64,000 bases of DNA from Stentor roeselii. Taxonomy: Eukaryota > Ciliophora > Heterotrichea > Heterotrichida > Stentoridae. A program made the translations under genes and the position numbers. The DNA is taken from the NCBI GenBank assembly GCA_006503475.1, contig RSEH01000054.1:1-64000 (forward strand), given 5' to 3'. Shown piece after piece: positions 12,968 through 24,218 of this stretch (the stretch's first letter is position 1; every line of letters begins with the position of its first letter). A model generated the notes under the pieces. The model was given only the letters and a program-made list of their open reading frames with translations, was not told the DNA's origin and made no database searches.

Positions 12968-15871
12968 TTAAATAAACCTAGTCTTAGTAAAATAAATATT
13001 CCTATCATAAGCCTCTACTTCTTCTTCAATTTTCTCAACTTTATCAACCTGCATAAATTTAGAAATAACATATTCATGTCTCGCCGAAATAATCTCATAC
13101 TTCGGCAAAATATCCGGAATCCACCACTGCAACTGAGCCCTAAAAACAAGTAAAACAACAACAACAACCCCATAAACAATAAACTTGACAGAATTTTCAC
13201 TATCCTTAAAAGCTTCAGCAGTAAAGCAAAACAAAGCCGAATTCGTAAAAATGCTTAAAATAGAAATCGCATTAAAAATCGTCCCCCAAGTTCCCACATC
13301 TTTAGCCTGTAAAGGAACAGGTCTCTTAACAAGGTTTAAAATTTTAAACTTATCAGTAAACATCTCAAGCCACAATCCAATAAAAGCAAGAACAGTCGAC
13401 ATCGGAAAGGCGATGGCAAAAAGAGTAAGCAAGCTGAATTGAATAGCAAGTTCCAGGTAGTCCTGAATAGTTCCATCAAAATCTCTATTCAAATAATAAT
13501 CTTTATTCAATTCAGACTCGATTTCAGTCCTCAAGTCTTTTTCAAGACTTTCATCTTCAGGTCGTCTTTGCCCTCTTGAAGAGAGATACTTTCTGAAGTA
13601 GTACTTTCCTAGAGGAGTCCCTAGTTCTAATAGGTTTTTGAAGTAAGAGACTAGAAATATCAGGAGAAGTTGAATGAAAAGCTCGTGCATGCAGGACTCT
13701 CCTTTACCATCGCCTACCACGTTGCACCCGCCTAGACCTGGCTTGATGAAAGCGATGTAAAATAGGGAGTTGAATGAATTTACGAATTGGAAACAAAAGG
13801 TCTTTACTATTAGAGAGTCTTCGTAATTTACTCTGGTTCTGTGGTTTTCTTTTTCTGTTAGGATTATGGCAAGGCGGGAGTAAATGAAGTTGAATAACTG
13901 GATCTGCAATGCGTTACCTAAGGAAGAGAGGTAGTAAATGTAAATGTGTTTGTAGGTGTTTTTTAGGACTAAGAAGGAAGCGACGAAACTCAGGACTAGC
14001 AGGATTAGGAAGATTGTTACTGATATTGAAAGAAGGTAATATTTCAGACGCTTGGATTGATCGAAATGAACTTCATCGAAATCGTCGGTTATTGGAGATC
14101 GTCTTGTATGTCCATGAAACCTACCTCGAGGGAGTTCAATCTGTTCATACTTAGTCTGCCCCCACAAAATAGCCAAACTAGCCTCCCTCTGTTTCCAATG
14201 CTCAGTGAAAATAGTAGCCCACAAGGTCATCAAAATAGAGTAAAAAATATTAAAAACCCTTACAACCGTATTCGAGTTATCACCAATATAATGTTGCAAA
14301 ATAAAAACAATAATCCCAAGAATGCTCGGAAAAAGCAAATACTTATGCATTAAATTCAAGAATTCAAAATACATCGCAATTTTTTCTCCAAAGTAATTCC
14401 TAAGCTTAGACAAAGGCAATTGATTATTAATCAAAGAAACCCTCCACGCTTTTTCAAGTGGCAAGTTTTTTTTCGAGTTTTCCTTCAAACTAAACAAAAA
14501 ATTATGCATTAAATGGTCTTCCTCAGCACTGTACCTTGAAAGCGATTTTGTTTTTCCATTTAATTCCCAATCATGATGCAGTGGAAAGTGTCCAGCGACG
14601 ATGTTGTGATGTTCCAAGACACTAAGATCAACGACTTGCTCGATATAAAGACTTAAAAGTCTGATTCTTTCCATATTTTTAAATAGTGCGCGTTTTCCAT
14701 TTGCGTCAACTGAGTAGTACCTCCAGATCTTCTGTAATTCAGTGTTTTTTGAGAATTTTTTGTATTCTAAGTAAGGAGGGATCTCTTTTTGAAGACCTAA
14801 CCAGTCCCAGAGATTTTTTAGTTTGTGTTTGGAACGAGATTCAGAGTTTACTTTTGTTAGGGACTCTTTTATTAGCTTTTGGAATAAAACCATTCGCTTT
14901 ACTTTGGATTTTACTGAGGATTTTATTGCTTTTATTCCGGAAGAGACTAGTTCCAGGAAATTCGTGTATAGAGACCATTCTTCTGGTGACACGTCGGTTG
15001 ATGGGTAGTCGAAACTGAAGATTTCGGTTCTTTTGTCGTAGTTAAAGGCTGAACGGTAGAATTTACGGACGGAGTGGTATAGTCTTTTGATTTCGTCGGT
15101 TGGGGATTTGAGGATGTGGAATGGGCGTAGAGACTTGTCGCATGGTAATAAGCTGACCAAATCAACCTGAGAAATTTCCAAATGTTTCTCATACCTAGTC
15201 TTCTCCGCAATGATCTCAAGATCTTCTTTATCAGCACAAATCAACAAAAAAATAAATCTTCCATTTTTCGACATAATCTGCTTGACTTTCAGTCCAAGAT
15301 TTCCAACAAGTTTATAAATCAATGCATTTCTAACAAGACTCATAAAATCCTTAGCAACTGCTCCAGTATCAAAAATTTCATCAGACTCAAAAATAATCCT
15401 TCCTCCATTTTTAAAAGATTTTCCAATACCAAAGTTGTCTAATTCTTCAAAAACATTAGAAAAAGACCTTTTTTCTTGCTCATAATGAATATTTGTATCG
15501 TGAGGGTTAATTTCTACCTTTTTCCTGAAAACCTTTTTGTAAAAGCTTTTCGCAAAATCAGGAGTTATTACTTTATTGCCGTTGGTGGAGTAGTCTGGGT
15601 TGTGAATAGCGATGACATAGTCCCAGACAGATTTTTCTAAAGTTAAAGAACAAGATTTACCTGTTTTCGGAAAGTTTCCTCTGAAAATCTCAGTAAGTCT
15701 GTCTTTTCGATCAGTGAAAATTCCTTCCAGAGCTTTAAAATTAATCGAGTTGCAGTACTGAAGGTCGTTATCAACTTGATTATCAACACTCAGAGCTGAA
15801 TTTGATTGTTCACTTCTACGAGGTGATCTTAAATTCACAATAACTTGAAATGCATTTGTTTTGTCTTCCAT
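12968..15871 (-). CDS. Anoctamin / TMEM16 family membrane protein
   Basis: 967 residues in one exon. The first 440 or so form a hydrophilic cytosolic domain. About ten membrane spans follow (near 505-527, 537-556, 620-645, 655-680, 695-715, 728-748, 808-850 containing two, 860-888, 893-918). The family signature around TM1 is clear (RNYFGEKIAMYFEFLN, then LLFPS) and is followed by TEHWKQREASLAILWG. The calcium-site region is recognisable: TM6 NLLEL, TM7 DYLELAIQF and TM8 LEMFTDKFK retain acidic residues, with Asp at the position usually held by the first TM7 Glu. Anoctamins are Ca2+-activated chloride channels or lipid scramblases; which one cannot be told from sequence. The start sits in TTTATAAATGG. 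There are no neighbours within 2 kb on either side. Confidence 0.95.
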   Translation of the reverse strand: MEDKTNAFQVIVNLRSPRRSEQSNSALSVDNQVDNDLQYCNSINFKALEGIFTDRKDRLTEIFRGNFPKTGKSCSLTLEKSVWDYVIAIHNPDYSTNGNKVITPDFAKSFYKKVFRKKVEINPHDTNIHYEQEKRSFSNVFEELDNFGIGKSFKNGGRIIFESDEIFDTGAVAKDFMSLVRNALIYKLVGNLGLKVKQIMSKNGRFIFLLICADKEDLEIIAEKTRYEKHLEISQVDLVSLLPCDKSLRPFHILKSPTDEIKRLYHSVRKFYRSAFNYDKRTEIFSFDYPSTDVSPEEWSLYTNFLELVSSGIKAIKSSVKSKVKRMVLFQKLIKESLTKVNSESRSKHKLKNLWDWLGLQKEIPPYLEYKKFSKNTELQKIWRYYSVDANGKRALFKNMERIRLLSLYIEQVVDLSVLEHHNIVAGHFPLHHDWELNGKTKSLSRYSAEEDHLMHNFLFSLKENSKKNLPLEKAWRVSLINNQLPLSKLRNYFGEKIAMYFEFLNLMHKYLLFPSILGIIVFILQHYIGDNSNTVVRVFNIFYSILMTLWATIFTEHWKQREASLAILWGQTKYEQIELPRGRFHGHTRRSPITDDFDEVHFDQSKRLKYYLLSISVTIFLILLVLSFVASFLVLKNTYKHIYIYYLSSLGNALQIQLFNFIYSRLAIILTEKENHRTRVNYEDSLIVKTFCFQFVNSFNSLFYIAFIKPGLGGCNVVGDGKGESCMHELFIQLLLIFLVSYFKNLLELGTPLGKYYFRKYLSSRGQRRPEDESLEKDLRTEIESELNKDYYLNRDFDGTIQDYLELAIQFSLLTLFAIAFPMSTVLAFIGLWLEMFTDKFKILNLVKRPVPLQAKDVGTWGTIFNAISILSIFTNSALFCFTAEAFKDSENSVKFIVYGVVVVVLLVFRAQLQWWIPDILPKYEIISARHEYVISKFMQVDKVEKIEEEVEAYDRNIYFTKTRFI

Positions 15872-18240
15872 TTATAAACTGTTTCTCAATTAATAGTTAC
15901 TATCTAATTATTCTTTATGTTTTGAAACATGTTAAGACTTATTGTTCGAATTTTGAATTTCAAGATTTCGTGTTTTTAAGTCTTTGGCCATTTGCGAAGC
16001 GTTTTAAGTTTGGGACCAGGTGATTCTTGTTTCACAATTCCAGATTTTCCTTAATTCTGAAGCTTGAAAGTTGTAAATTTTCATCTTTTTTAGAGTTTTA
16101 CCAGTTCTGAGAATCTTTTCAACTCGCTGATAATTTCGGCAGGTCTTCTTGACAGTGATCAAAGTGGGTTCCAAGTCAGTTCCAGAGTTTTTATTAATTC
16201 AATAAGCTGGGCTAATCCTCGGCATATTCCTGCTACAGACCTTAAAATTCACATTGAATGTGAACTTATCACTTCTGGGCATTGCAGTGTTGTATAAAAA
16301 GAGCTTCTCACCATGCCATTATTCACTTTGAATCTAAACGTCAAAATCTGAGTATTTCTGTTGTCTTGATAAATTTCCAAGACGCTCGACCTTCAATTCA
16401 ATGATTTCAGGCAAAAAAGTCTAGATCGTCATCTGCCCACGTCTTCAAAGTGAAAGTTTCGCCTGATCAATACTCGTGCGTTGAAGTCAAGATCTTTTCA
16501 TCTCCACCTGTCAAGAGCTTCTCATAATTTTCGCGAGGTTTTAATACATTTAAGATAATTTCGTCATTTTCACAGACCTCCCCTGATTTGTACTCGGTCA
16601 ACAAGCGGAGGAGACCCAAGATCAGAGGGTTGAAATATTCGAGAATTAGAAGATTTTTACTGTTAAATGATTTAAGAATTTTGCAGCTCTTAGAGGAGCA
16701 GGCGGATGAGGATCTGCTTAACGAGGGCTAAGAGGAGCTTTTATAAGTTTATTTATTATAAGCCTCAGATATATTGTTGGCCATGTTAAAAAGTACTTAA
16801 TGAATTCTTAGGAATTTAAGGGATTTTTTAATGATGATCTTGTTGATTGTTAGATCAGCTAGAGCATTGCATTCCTCTGATGTTTTTTATATGTGGTTTG
16901 AGACACTTCAAAATGAAATGATCAATAAGACAAGAGAGTAGAATCATGTCTCTCTTGTTAAGTTACTATTTGTTGGTCAAGTTCTGAGATGATTCATTGT
17001 ATTTGATGCCTCTGTGAGGAGGTTTTAATGGGTTCTTTTGGATTAATCAGTAGAGGTGTGAGTTAGTAGCTGATGGAGTTTTATATCTAACATTTAACTA
17101 TTTATTTAGTTTCTGATAGTTAAATTATAATCTGATTATTATCAAATACGATAGAGAAGACTAGACCTTGATGATTAAATTAGTCAATATATAATAATTA
17201 ATATAGAAATAACTAGCCACGTTAAAGTTCTTAAATAATTGTGAACACAACTTCTAATCCTATTAGGTTTATTGAGTATCTATTGCTCTTATATCCTAAT
17301 TTAAAATATTCTTTTAAACAATTTTATAATATTCCTTTCAAATCCATTTTCAGTATTTCATTATGAAATGTAGAATATTAAAACAATATGAATTTTGAAA
17401 TAAACAGTCCTTTCTTTCGATCTTTGGAAGTATTTACAGCAATTAAATAAAACAATTATAGTTGATTACCTTTCCCATAATCAAAAAATACAAATCAACT
17501 CAATATTTTGGTAGGCACACAATAGCATCCTAAAAGCTTCAAAAGATCCCATTCTCAATTCACAATACAACTTTCAAATGAAATAAATAGTTGAAATGAT
17601 TTTAGAGTAAATTTATTCGAAATTCAATTAGTAGAAGACTTATAAAATGCATTTGAAAATAGAATGAAGACTTAAAGTGATGTTATTTAAGATAACTTAT
17701 AAAATAAAAAAAATAATGGCTTTTAGCTAAAATACTTTTAAACTCGGAAATGGAAAGAATTATTTTTGGAATTTTTAGGGTTTATTATAGAATCAAGATT
17801 TTGCAAGTTGTGAAGATGGCATCGAATTAATTTAAGTATGCAGAAAGTAAAATATAGCTGAATTGGAATTTTGAATTGGATAAGCTATAAGAGTTAATAG
17901 CTTTTTATAAACAGAAAACTGAACTTTATATTCAAATTGATTATTTATACATGCGGAATATTATTATCAATAAATTTCTATAACTTATTCTAGACTTAAG
18001 AAGAATATAAATATTTGAGAAGGTCTTTAAAGATAAGAATCTTTAATTATGGTTCAAATCGGCTACCAATGTTATTGTTAATAATGAATCACCTATTTCC
18101 AAATTATCATAAAACACTATAAGAAATCAATCACTCTAAAGTAATCTAACCTAAATTGATTTAATAAGCAGTTTTCATATGATTAAATACAAAAAGTAAT
18201 TAATTCTATATTTTAGAAATATTTCAAGATTATAATAAAT
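15872..18240. other. Intergenic region with a buried pseudogene
   Basis: 2.4 kb. Positions 16004-16740 hold a GC-richer decayed gene (listed separately). The rest (15872-16003 and 16748-18240) is AT-rich with no supported gene. In 17702-18240 one plus-strand frame reads as protein-like if TAA is read as Gln, but AT-rich DNA elsewhere does the same, so I do not call it. Confidence 0.6.
16004..16740 (-). pseudogene. Decayed gene for a secreted or membrane protein, family unknown
   Basis: No long ORF marks it, but the minus strand reads as protein in pieces. At 16740 a decayed TATAAAATG-like start is followed by a hydrophobic leader (LLLALVKQILIRLLLL). About 65 open codons follow (LLILEYFNPLILGLLRLLTE, then a charged segment), a TGA, then a segment with TLKTWADDDLDF. 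Further segments read RNTQILTFRFKVNN and KFTFNVNFKVCSRNMP, and the last ends at TAA 16004-16006. At least four frame changes and two or more internal stops separate them. GC content is visibly above the flanking DNA, as in the real genes here. The spacing excludes 15-nt introns as the explanation. The parent family was not recognised. Confidence 0.7.
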
Positions 18241-21200
18241 ATGGTCAAAACAATTCACCTGGACTTAAAAGAAGGCTTCAAAGTCTCTTTAACTTCGGAA
18301 TTCGATACAATTAAAGCAGTAGTTCGAGCAGAAAGCAACCCCAAAGAGTGGACAGGTCTTCTTAAAGGGTTAAAAATGAGTTCAATCCTATGGATGTCTA
18401 AAATGCCATCTCTGATATCTCGAAAACTATTCATAAATAAAACAACATTAGAACTAAAAATAATCCCAGGTCTTTTAGGGTCATCATCAACAAATGAAGG
18501 TGGAAATAAAGTTCAAGATAAAGCCAATTTTCTATCAACAAAAATCAAGAAAAGTATGGAAAATGGTCAATTACTTACTTGTTTTATAAATAAATTAAGC
18601 AAAATTGAAGTATTTGATTGCAGTAATCTTTTGGCAATATTTTCTAATTTATGCCAAAATATTAATAAATCAAATCTCTGGCAAGGAGATTATGTAGATG
18701 ATGAAAAAATACCAAAAAACAAAGAAACTCAATTAAAAAGTTTAAATAAATCTAAAAAATATCAAGAAAAGTATTTAAAGGACAAAGAAAAATTGTTAAA
18801 AATAATGAGAGTTTCGCTTATGATACATATATTTAAAAGTGATAAGCAGAATTCAATTTTCACTCCTGAGGAATAAAAAGAATTAAAAAAAAAAATCAGT
18901 TCAGCTATTGATTTGATCGAAAACAAAAAAATAATTCAGATGAGTTTGGTCCTTGAGTTGAAAGTTATAAAAAAATTAATCTTAGATGCTAAGAACTCGA
19001 ATTCAATCTTGACTACTATTTCCAATTCTTTAAAAATAGGTTTTCAAACTTTGGGTAATGCCAGAAATTTCAAAGTTAGCTCATTATTTACAGAATTAAT
19101 GAATGCGATAAAGAATATCAAAGAAAAACTTGAAACAAGATATATTAGCTATGTTCTAAATTAACTATATTTGATTTATATAATAGAAAAACTGAATTCA
19201 AGATAGAAGAAATTCAAAGTTTCTTCATTGAAGAATTTAATACTATTGCTAAATTGAAATGGCAAAAAATTCATTTTCTGCTTGATTACACAAGAGATTT
19301 TATTGCATCTAGAGTATTCAATGAAGAATTTATTGTAGATCATATTCTCCCGAAAATTAAAAAACTACTTAATCATAATAATTGGAGTGTTAAAGAAAAG
19401 GCCACCAGATTTTTAATATTCTTGGCTGATTATCACTATTATGAATGCAAAAAAATTACAAGAGAGATATATATAAATTATTTAGAAAATTTGAAAAACA
19501 ATTATAATCAAAATGATGAAAGAATTCAAGAAATCATCAATAATAAAATCAATCAAATCAATCAAATAAACTCTTCTGAAAAGGAAAAATCTTTTAAAGA
19601 CTTCGATAAAATTAATTATAAACCAATAAAAAGATTGAGCAAATTGAAAAAAATTCATAACATTTTACAATCAAAAAAACTTTTAGTCATCTATCAGGAA
19701 AGCAGAGTGGGTAAATCGTGTTTAGCTCTCCAGTACTGCGAAAGGTACAGAAAATTTTATAAAATTATTATCCAAATAAACTTTAAATCATATCGTAGAG
19801 ATTTTAAAAAACTTGCGAGTTATTTCAATATAAAAATTGATGAAAACCTTGAAAACATTGAAAATGAAATAATCAAAAAGTTGCAAAGTTCAAAGGAAAA
19901 AATTTTACTTTTCTTTGATAATTTCGATAAAATTGAAGATTTTAAAATTATAGAAAAATACTGCTTCGAGTCAGATTATGTTAAGTTTCTTGTAACGTCT
20001 AGAAAAAAATTTTCAGCAGAGACTTTTTCAACAAATATCATAAGAAATTCATTTGAAAATTTTGAGCTTAAAAGAATCTCGAATAAGAAAATAGAAAAAT
20101 TCCTTATTAAAAACTACAGTTCTATCAAAAGCTATTCTAAAAAACTATCAAAAAAAATTGATGGAATCGGTGATCGCATCACAATAGTTATACAAAATAT
20201 TACAAAGAACACAAAAATAGAAGAAATCCTTGCGATCGACTTTGATGCCCAGGAAAATATTAATCAAATAAAACAATATCAATCAAAACTTCTTGAAAAT
20301 TTTTCTCCTGAAGTCATTTATTGTTTAGAGATTTTTTCTCAATGTTCCCCTGAAAATATTCCAGAATTTATGGTGAAAGAAATTTTTGAGAGTAAATTTC
20401 GTGATTCTTGGGAAATAGTTATTCCAGAACTACTCAATCATAATTTAGTGAATCTTGAGATAATTAAAGAGATGTTCAATATTGATGATTTTATTCATAA
20501 AAACTTGGAAAATATTGGAAATTCCCAAAATACCAGAAAAACCTTATTAGACTATTTTGTTAAGAAATTCGATGTAAGTGAAAAAATATATGAAGACAGT
20601 AAAAAATTGGAAGAAGTAAGTAATTTAATTCAACATGCTGAGCATATTGCAGGTCAAAAAAAAATCGAAACTGAAAACGAGCTTTACTTAAGCATTAATC
20701 TTGCATCTAGCTATACATTTATCGTTTATGATAAGGATAAGTTTGATAGAGAATTACAAAAGATTGAAATATACATTGATAATGCTGGTGATATTGAACT
20801 TGATATATGTTGGAATAATAAATTAGGGAACCTTTATAAAAGTATCAATAATAATATTAGTGCTGAGTATTATTTCAATAAGAATATAAAAGAAAATTCT
20901 AGTTTAAAAACTCTAGAAATTGCCGAAACATATTTTAATTATGCACAAATTGCTCAAAAGCAAAACGATATAAGCAAAGCAATCAATTTATACAAAAAAT
21001 CTCTTGAAATTCAAGAATTCAACTCATTAAGCAATGATAAAACTCTAATACAAACTTACAGAAATCTTTCCAATCTTTATAAATCCAAAAACTCTTTCAA
21101 GATAGCCACTCAATATTTAATGAAAAGTTTGGACAATCAAAGAGAAATTTATTTAAAATACCCTATGCAAAAAGCTTTAACTTTTAAAGACCTCGGCATA

Positions 21201-22331
21201 CTCTTTAGTGAACAATCAGAATACTTAGAAGCTGAAAACTATTTTAAAAAAAGCATCGAAATCCAAGAAAAAGACCATCAATCTCAAGACCAGAAAAAAG
21301 AACTTTTATCAACTTACCGAGAATTTGCGAGATTTTACGAAAAAAACATGAAATTAAATGAAGCTGAAGTATTTTTCAATAAAATTCTTGAAATTCAACA
21401 AGTTGATTTTTCAGAATTTCATGAAGATCTTCCTAACACCTTATCATTCCTAGCTTTGAATTATTTTAATATGGAAAAATTTAATGAAGCTGAAAAAAAA
21501 TACTTGCAATGTCTAAAAATTCAGAAAAAAAATTATAAAAACAGTTTTAATATAGAAATTCTTAACACTTATAACAACCTTGCTTTGATTTGTATGATAA
21601 GTTGTAATAAAATACAAAACAGGGAAGAAATTATTAAAAGATTAAAAAAAGCTGAAAAATATTTCAAGAAATGCAAATTTCAAGATGAAAAAAAAAAACC
21701 CTGAAAGTTACTCAGAAAATACAGATAATGAAAATAGCATGAATTATGGTACTACTTTGAATAACCTAGCAAGTTTATATGAAGAAATGGAAAATTATAA
21801 TGATGCTGAAAATCTTTACAAGGAAAGTTTGAATATTTTTGAAAAGATTTATTATGGAGCTCATCCTTTTCAAGCAGTTATTCTTAATAATATTGGGAAT
21901 CTTAATAACAAGCAAAAAAAATATACTGATGCAAAAAAATTTTATAAACAAAGTATTCAAGTTTTATTGGAAGTCTCAACAGATGATTACCGAAGTTTAA
22001 TTACTATTTATAATAATCTTGCTGTTATGTATCTAAAAAAAGGTAATAGCAAAAATGTTGAGGAAAATTATAAAAAAGGGTTGATGGCTTTAAAAGATAA
22101 TTCTAAGAATATGATCAAGTGTTATCAAGTCGATTTTTGAAAAATGTTTACGAATTTTGTGAACAATATAAAGTGGATGATGAAATTAAACAACTTTTAA
22201 ATGAAGTTTCAAATATGATAGGAATTAATAATTTATTTGACACGAATGAAGATCAAAATGCAATTCATAAGATAAGTGAAGTTTCCTATTCTGAAGAAAA
22301 TGTTGATAAAATTAAGATTTCAATAGATTAA
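18241..22331 (+). pseudogene. NB-ARC / TPR (STAND-type) ATPase gene with interrupted frame
   Basis: The start at 18241 has a good context (TAATAAATATGG). One protein seems spread over several frames. 18241-18873 is open, then a TAA at 18874-18876 followed in the same frame to about 19160. A shift leads into an 800-codon frame to 21704, a shift in a run of A near 21690 leads to 22138, and a last shift near 22130 leads to TAA at 22331. No GT...AG of 15-16 nt can explain these breaks. The long frame carries a P-loop (ESRVGKS, with Gln in place of the first Gly), a Walker-B-like strand (KILLFFDNFDKI), a sensor-like LVTSRKK and then many TPR units (alternating Y, A, Y pattern, 20815-22115). Such proteins are signalling switches. 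Either the gene died recently or the assembly has errors, mainly in poly-A runs. Confidence 0.7.
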
Positions 22332-24218
22332 TTATAAGATTTTTTAGTTTATTAATTGTTTAGTCAAATCTTGATATTGAATCATAGCTTAGAGAGTGTT
22401 TTATCAAATTAAACTACTACTCCCTTAATTTTTATAATTTAAGATCAAACGAGATTATCAATTAATTTCCAATAATTCTTACCTTTCGACAAAATCTGAT
22501 ACATAAAAGTTTAATAATATATCTAGGTTTGAGCTTTATCTTAAAATCATAGTTGAATATTTATTATTTTTTTTTAAAGTCAATTTTCATTTAATATGAT
22601 AACAATAGTTTAATAATTTTTTGAATTCAACTTTTGTATTCTTTATATAGAATTTTGGAAATTCTTATGAAACTGGTAATTATTATTTTTCAAAAGTATA
22701 ATCACAAAAAAAATATTTTTAAATGCTTGAACTAAATTATTAAAATGGTTTTTTGAATTTTTAGTTACGATTATAAAGCTTTAAGAGGCTATTCAAGTTA
22801 TTAGTAATACTTTTTTCATTGATGAATTTCAAGAATAAATTTCTGAACATTTTAATATACATTCAATTTTTTTAAGTATTCTTCAATTAATTTCATGAAG
22901 AATAATGATATACGAATTATCAAACAGATTTCATGAAAGTGAAAACTTCATAAATTTAATCAACTTATTTAAGAATTATGGAAAATTAATATCTTACTTT
23001 GAAATATTATAATTGAGTTGAACTTCTTAATTATTTCCCAAGCACAAGAAAATTTGGCAGTCGGTTATTTTATTTGAAATAAGTTAATGGAAAACTTAAT
23101 AAGCTTGATATATACTGAATGAATATTTTAAAAGAGATGATTTTTAAATTAATTTTGTATAGCCAGTTTCTTGAACTAATTTTAGATGCTTTTGAATTTG
23201 AATACCAAAAAATGGCTCTGGTTTATAAGTTTTATCTTATATAATTGAAATTTCCAAAATATAAACTACAAAAACTTATTAAAAAATTTCAAATCTTTAG
23301 TCATTTTACTAAAGAGTTTGTCAATAAAAATAAATCTTCTGATATACCAGCACTACTATAATTAAACTTTATTGTTAATAGGAATCAAAGTAAAAATAAT
23401 ATCCATAATAAAAGATATAGTCCTTTTACACTTCAATAATATAAAACACTTGATGTGAAAAATTTATGTTTTCAACTAAAATATAACCCATAAAGTCTCT
23501 TTTTTTACTAAAGATGAATGCTCTAATTAGTAATCATCTCTATCATTAGAACTAAATATTGAATTAAAGTTAGTAATTAATACAAACTTAAGCTTTTTTG
23601 TCTAATTTAAAAAAAATTAATTACATAAATCTTCCGTTCAACATATATCTGTGAAGTTTCAATTACAGTTGAAATCACCTTCTTCAACAATAGCATTGTT
23701 AATTTCATATTTATTCCTAAATTCTTGCCTTCAAAATTTTAAATTTAATCAAGACATCATTCATGATTACCCAAAAAACACCTAAAAATGCTTCTATGTA
23801 TAAAATTATGTCTATAAACCTATTAGTCTTTGCTGAAATTAGGATAATTATTAAATCATCATGTCTTAAACTACATTAAGATTCTCATAAAACAAGTCAA
23901 GTACGTATGATCTTTACTAACACCATTCTACCTTAACTTCATCCAGTCTTCAAGAGTTCTCCAGTACAATTCGCCAGTATCTTATCTCAAATGCAAAAAA
24001 AACATTTCCAACTCCAAAAACACGAAATTTCTTGAATCTTCCCAAAATAAACCAAAACTTCCTCAAAAAAATCAAAGAAAAACCAAGATTTCTATTAAAA
24101 ATCAAAGAAAAGCCCAAATATCCTTACAAAAAATAATTCCTCTCCAACCCTCATCTTCGACATTCCCAGATGTATATCCCAATGGCTTATGGTCCAAATT
24201 TTAATGGTTAGGATATAA
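22332..24218. other. Intergenic region upstream of the giant surface-protein gene
   Basis: 1.9 kb. Positions 22332-23880 are AT-rich with nothing recognisable. From about 23880 to 24218 the plus strand turns A/C-rich, the usual pattern for 5' flanks in this window. Two 30-bp imperfect direct copies beginning AAAAATCAAAGAAAA start at about 24066 and 24097. No RNA gene seen. Confidence 0.6.

Noticed and set aside
17702-18240. A plus-strand frame that reads as protein if TAA and TAG are taken as Gln
   Set aside because: The number of TAA codons is what AT-rich random DNA would give, and 4790-5040 gives an equally protein-like result. Only a translated search could revive it.
24066-24125. Two 30-bp direct copies as a regulatory array
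   Set aside because: They are only two imperfect copies in A-rich DNA, which is weak evidence; noted within the intergenic entry.
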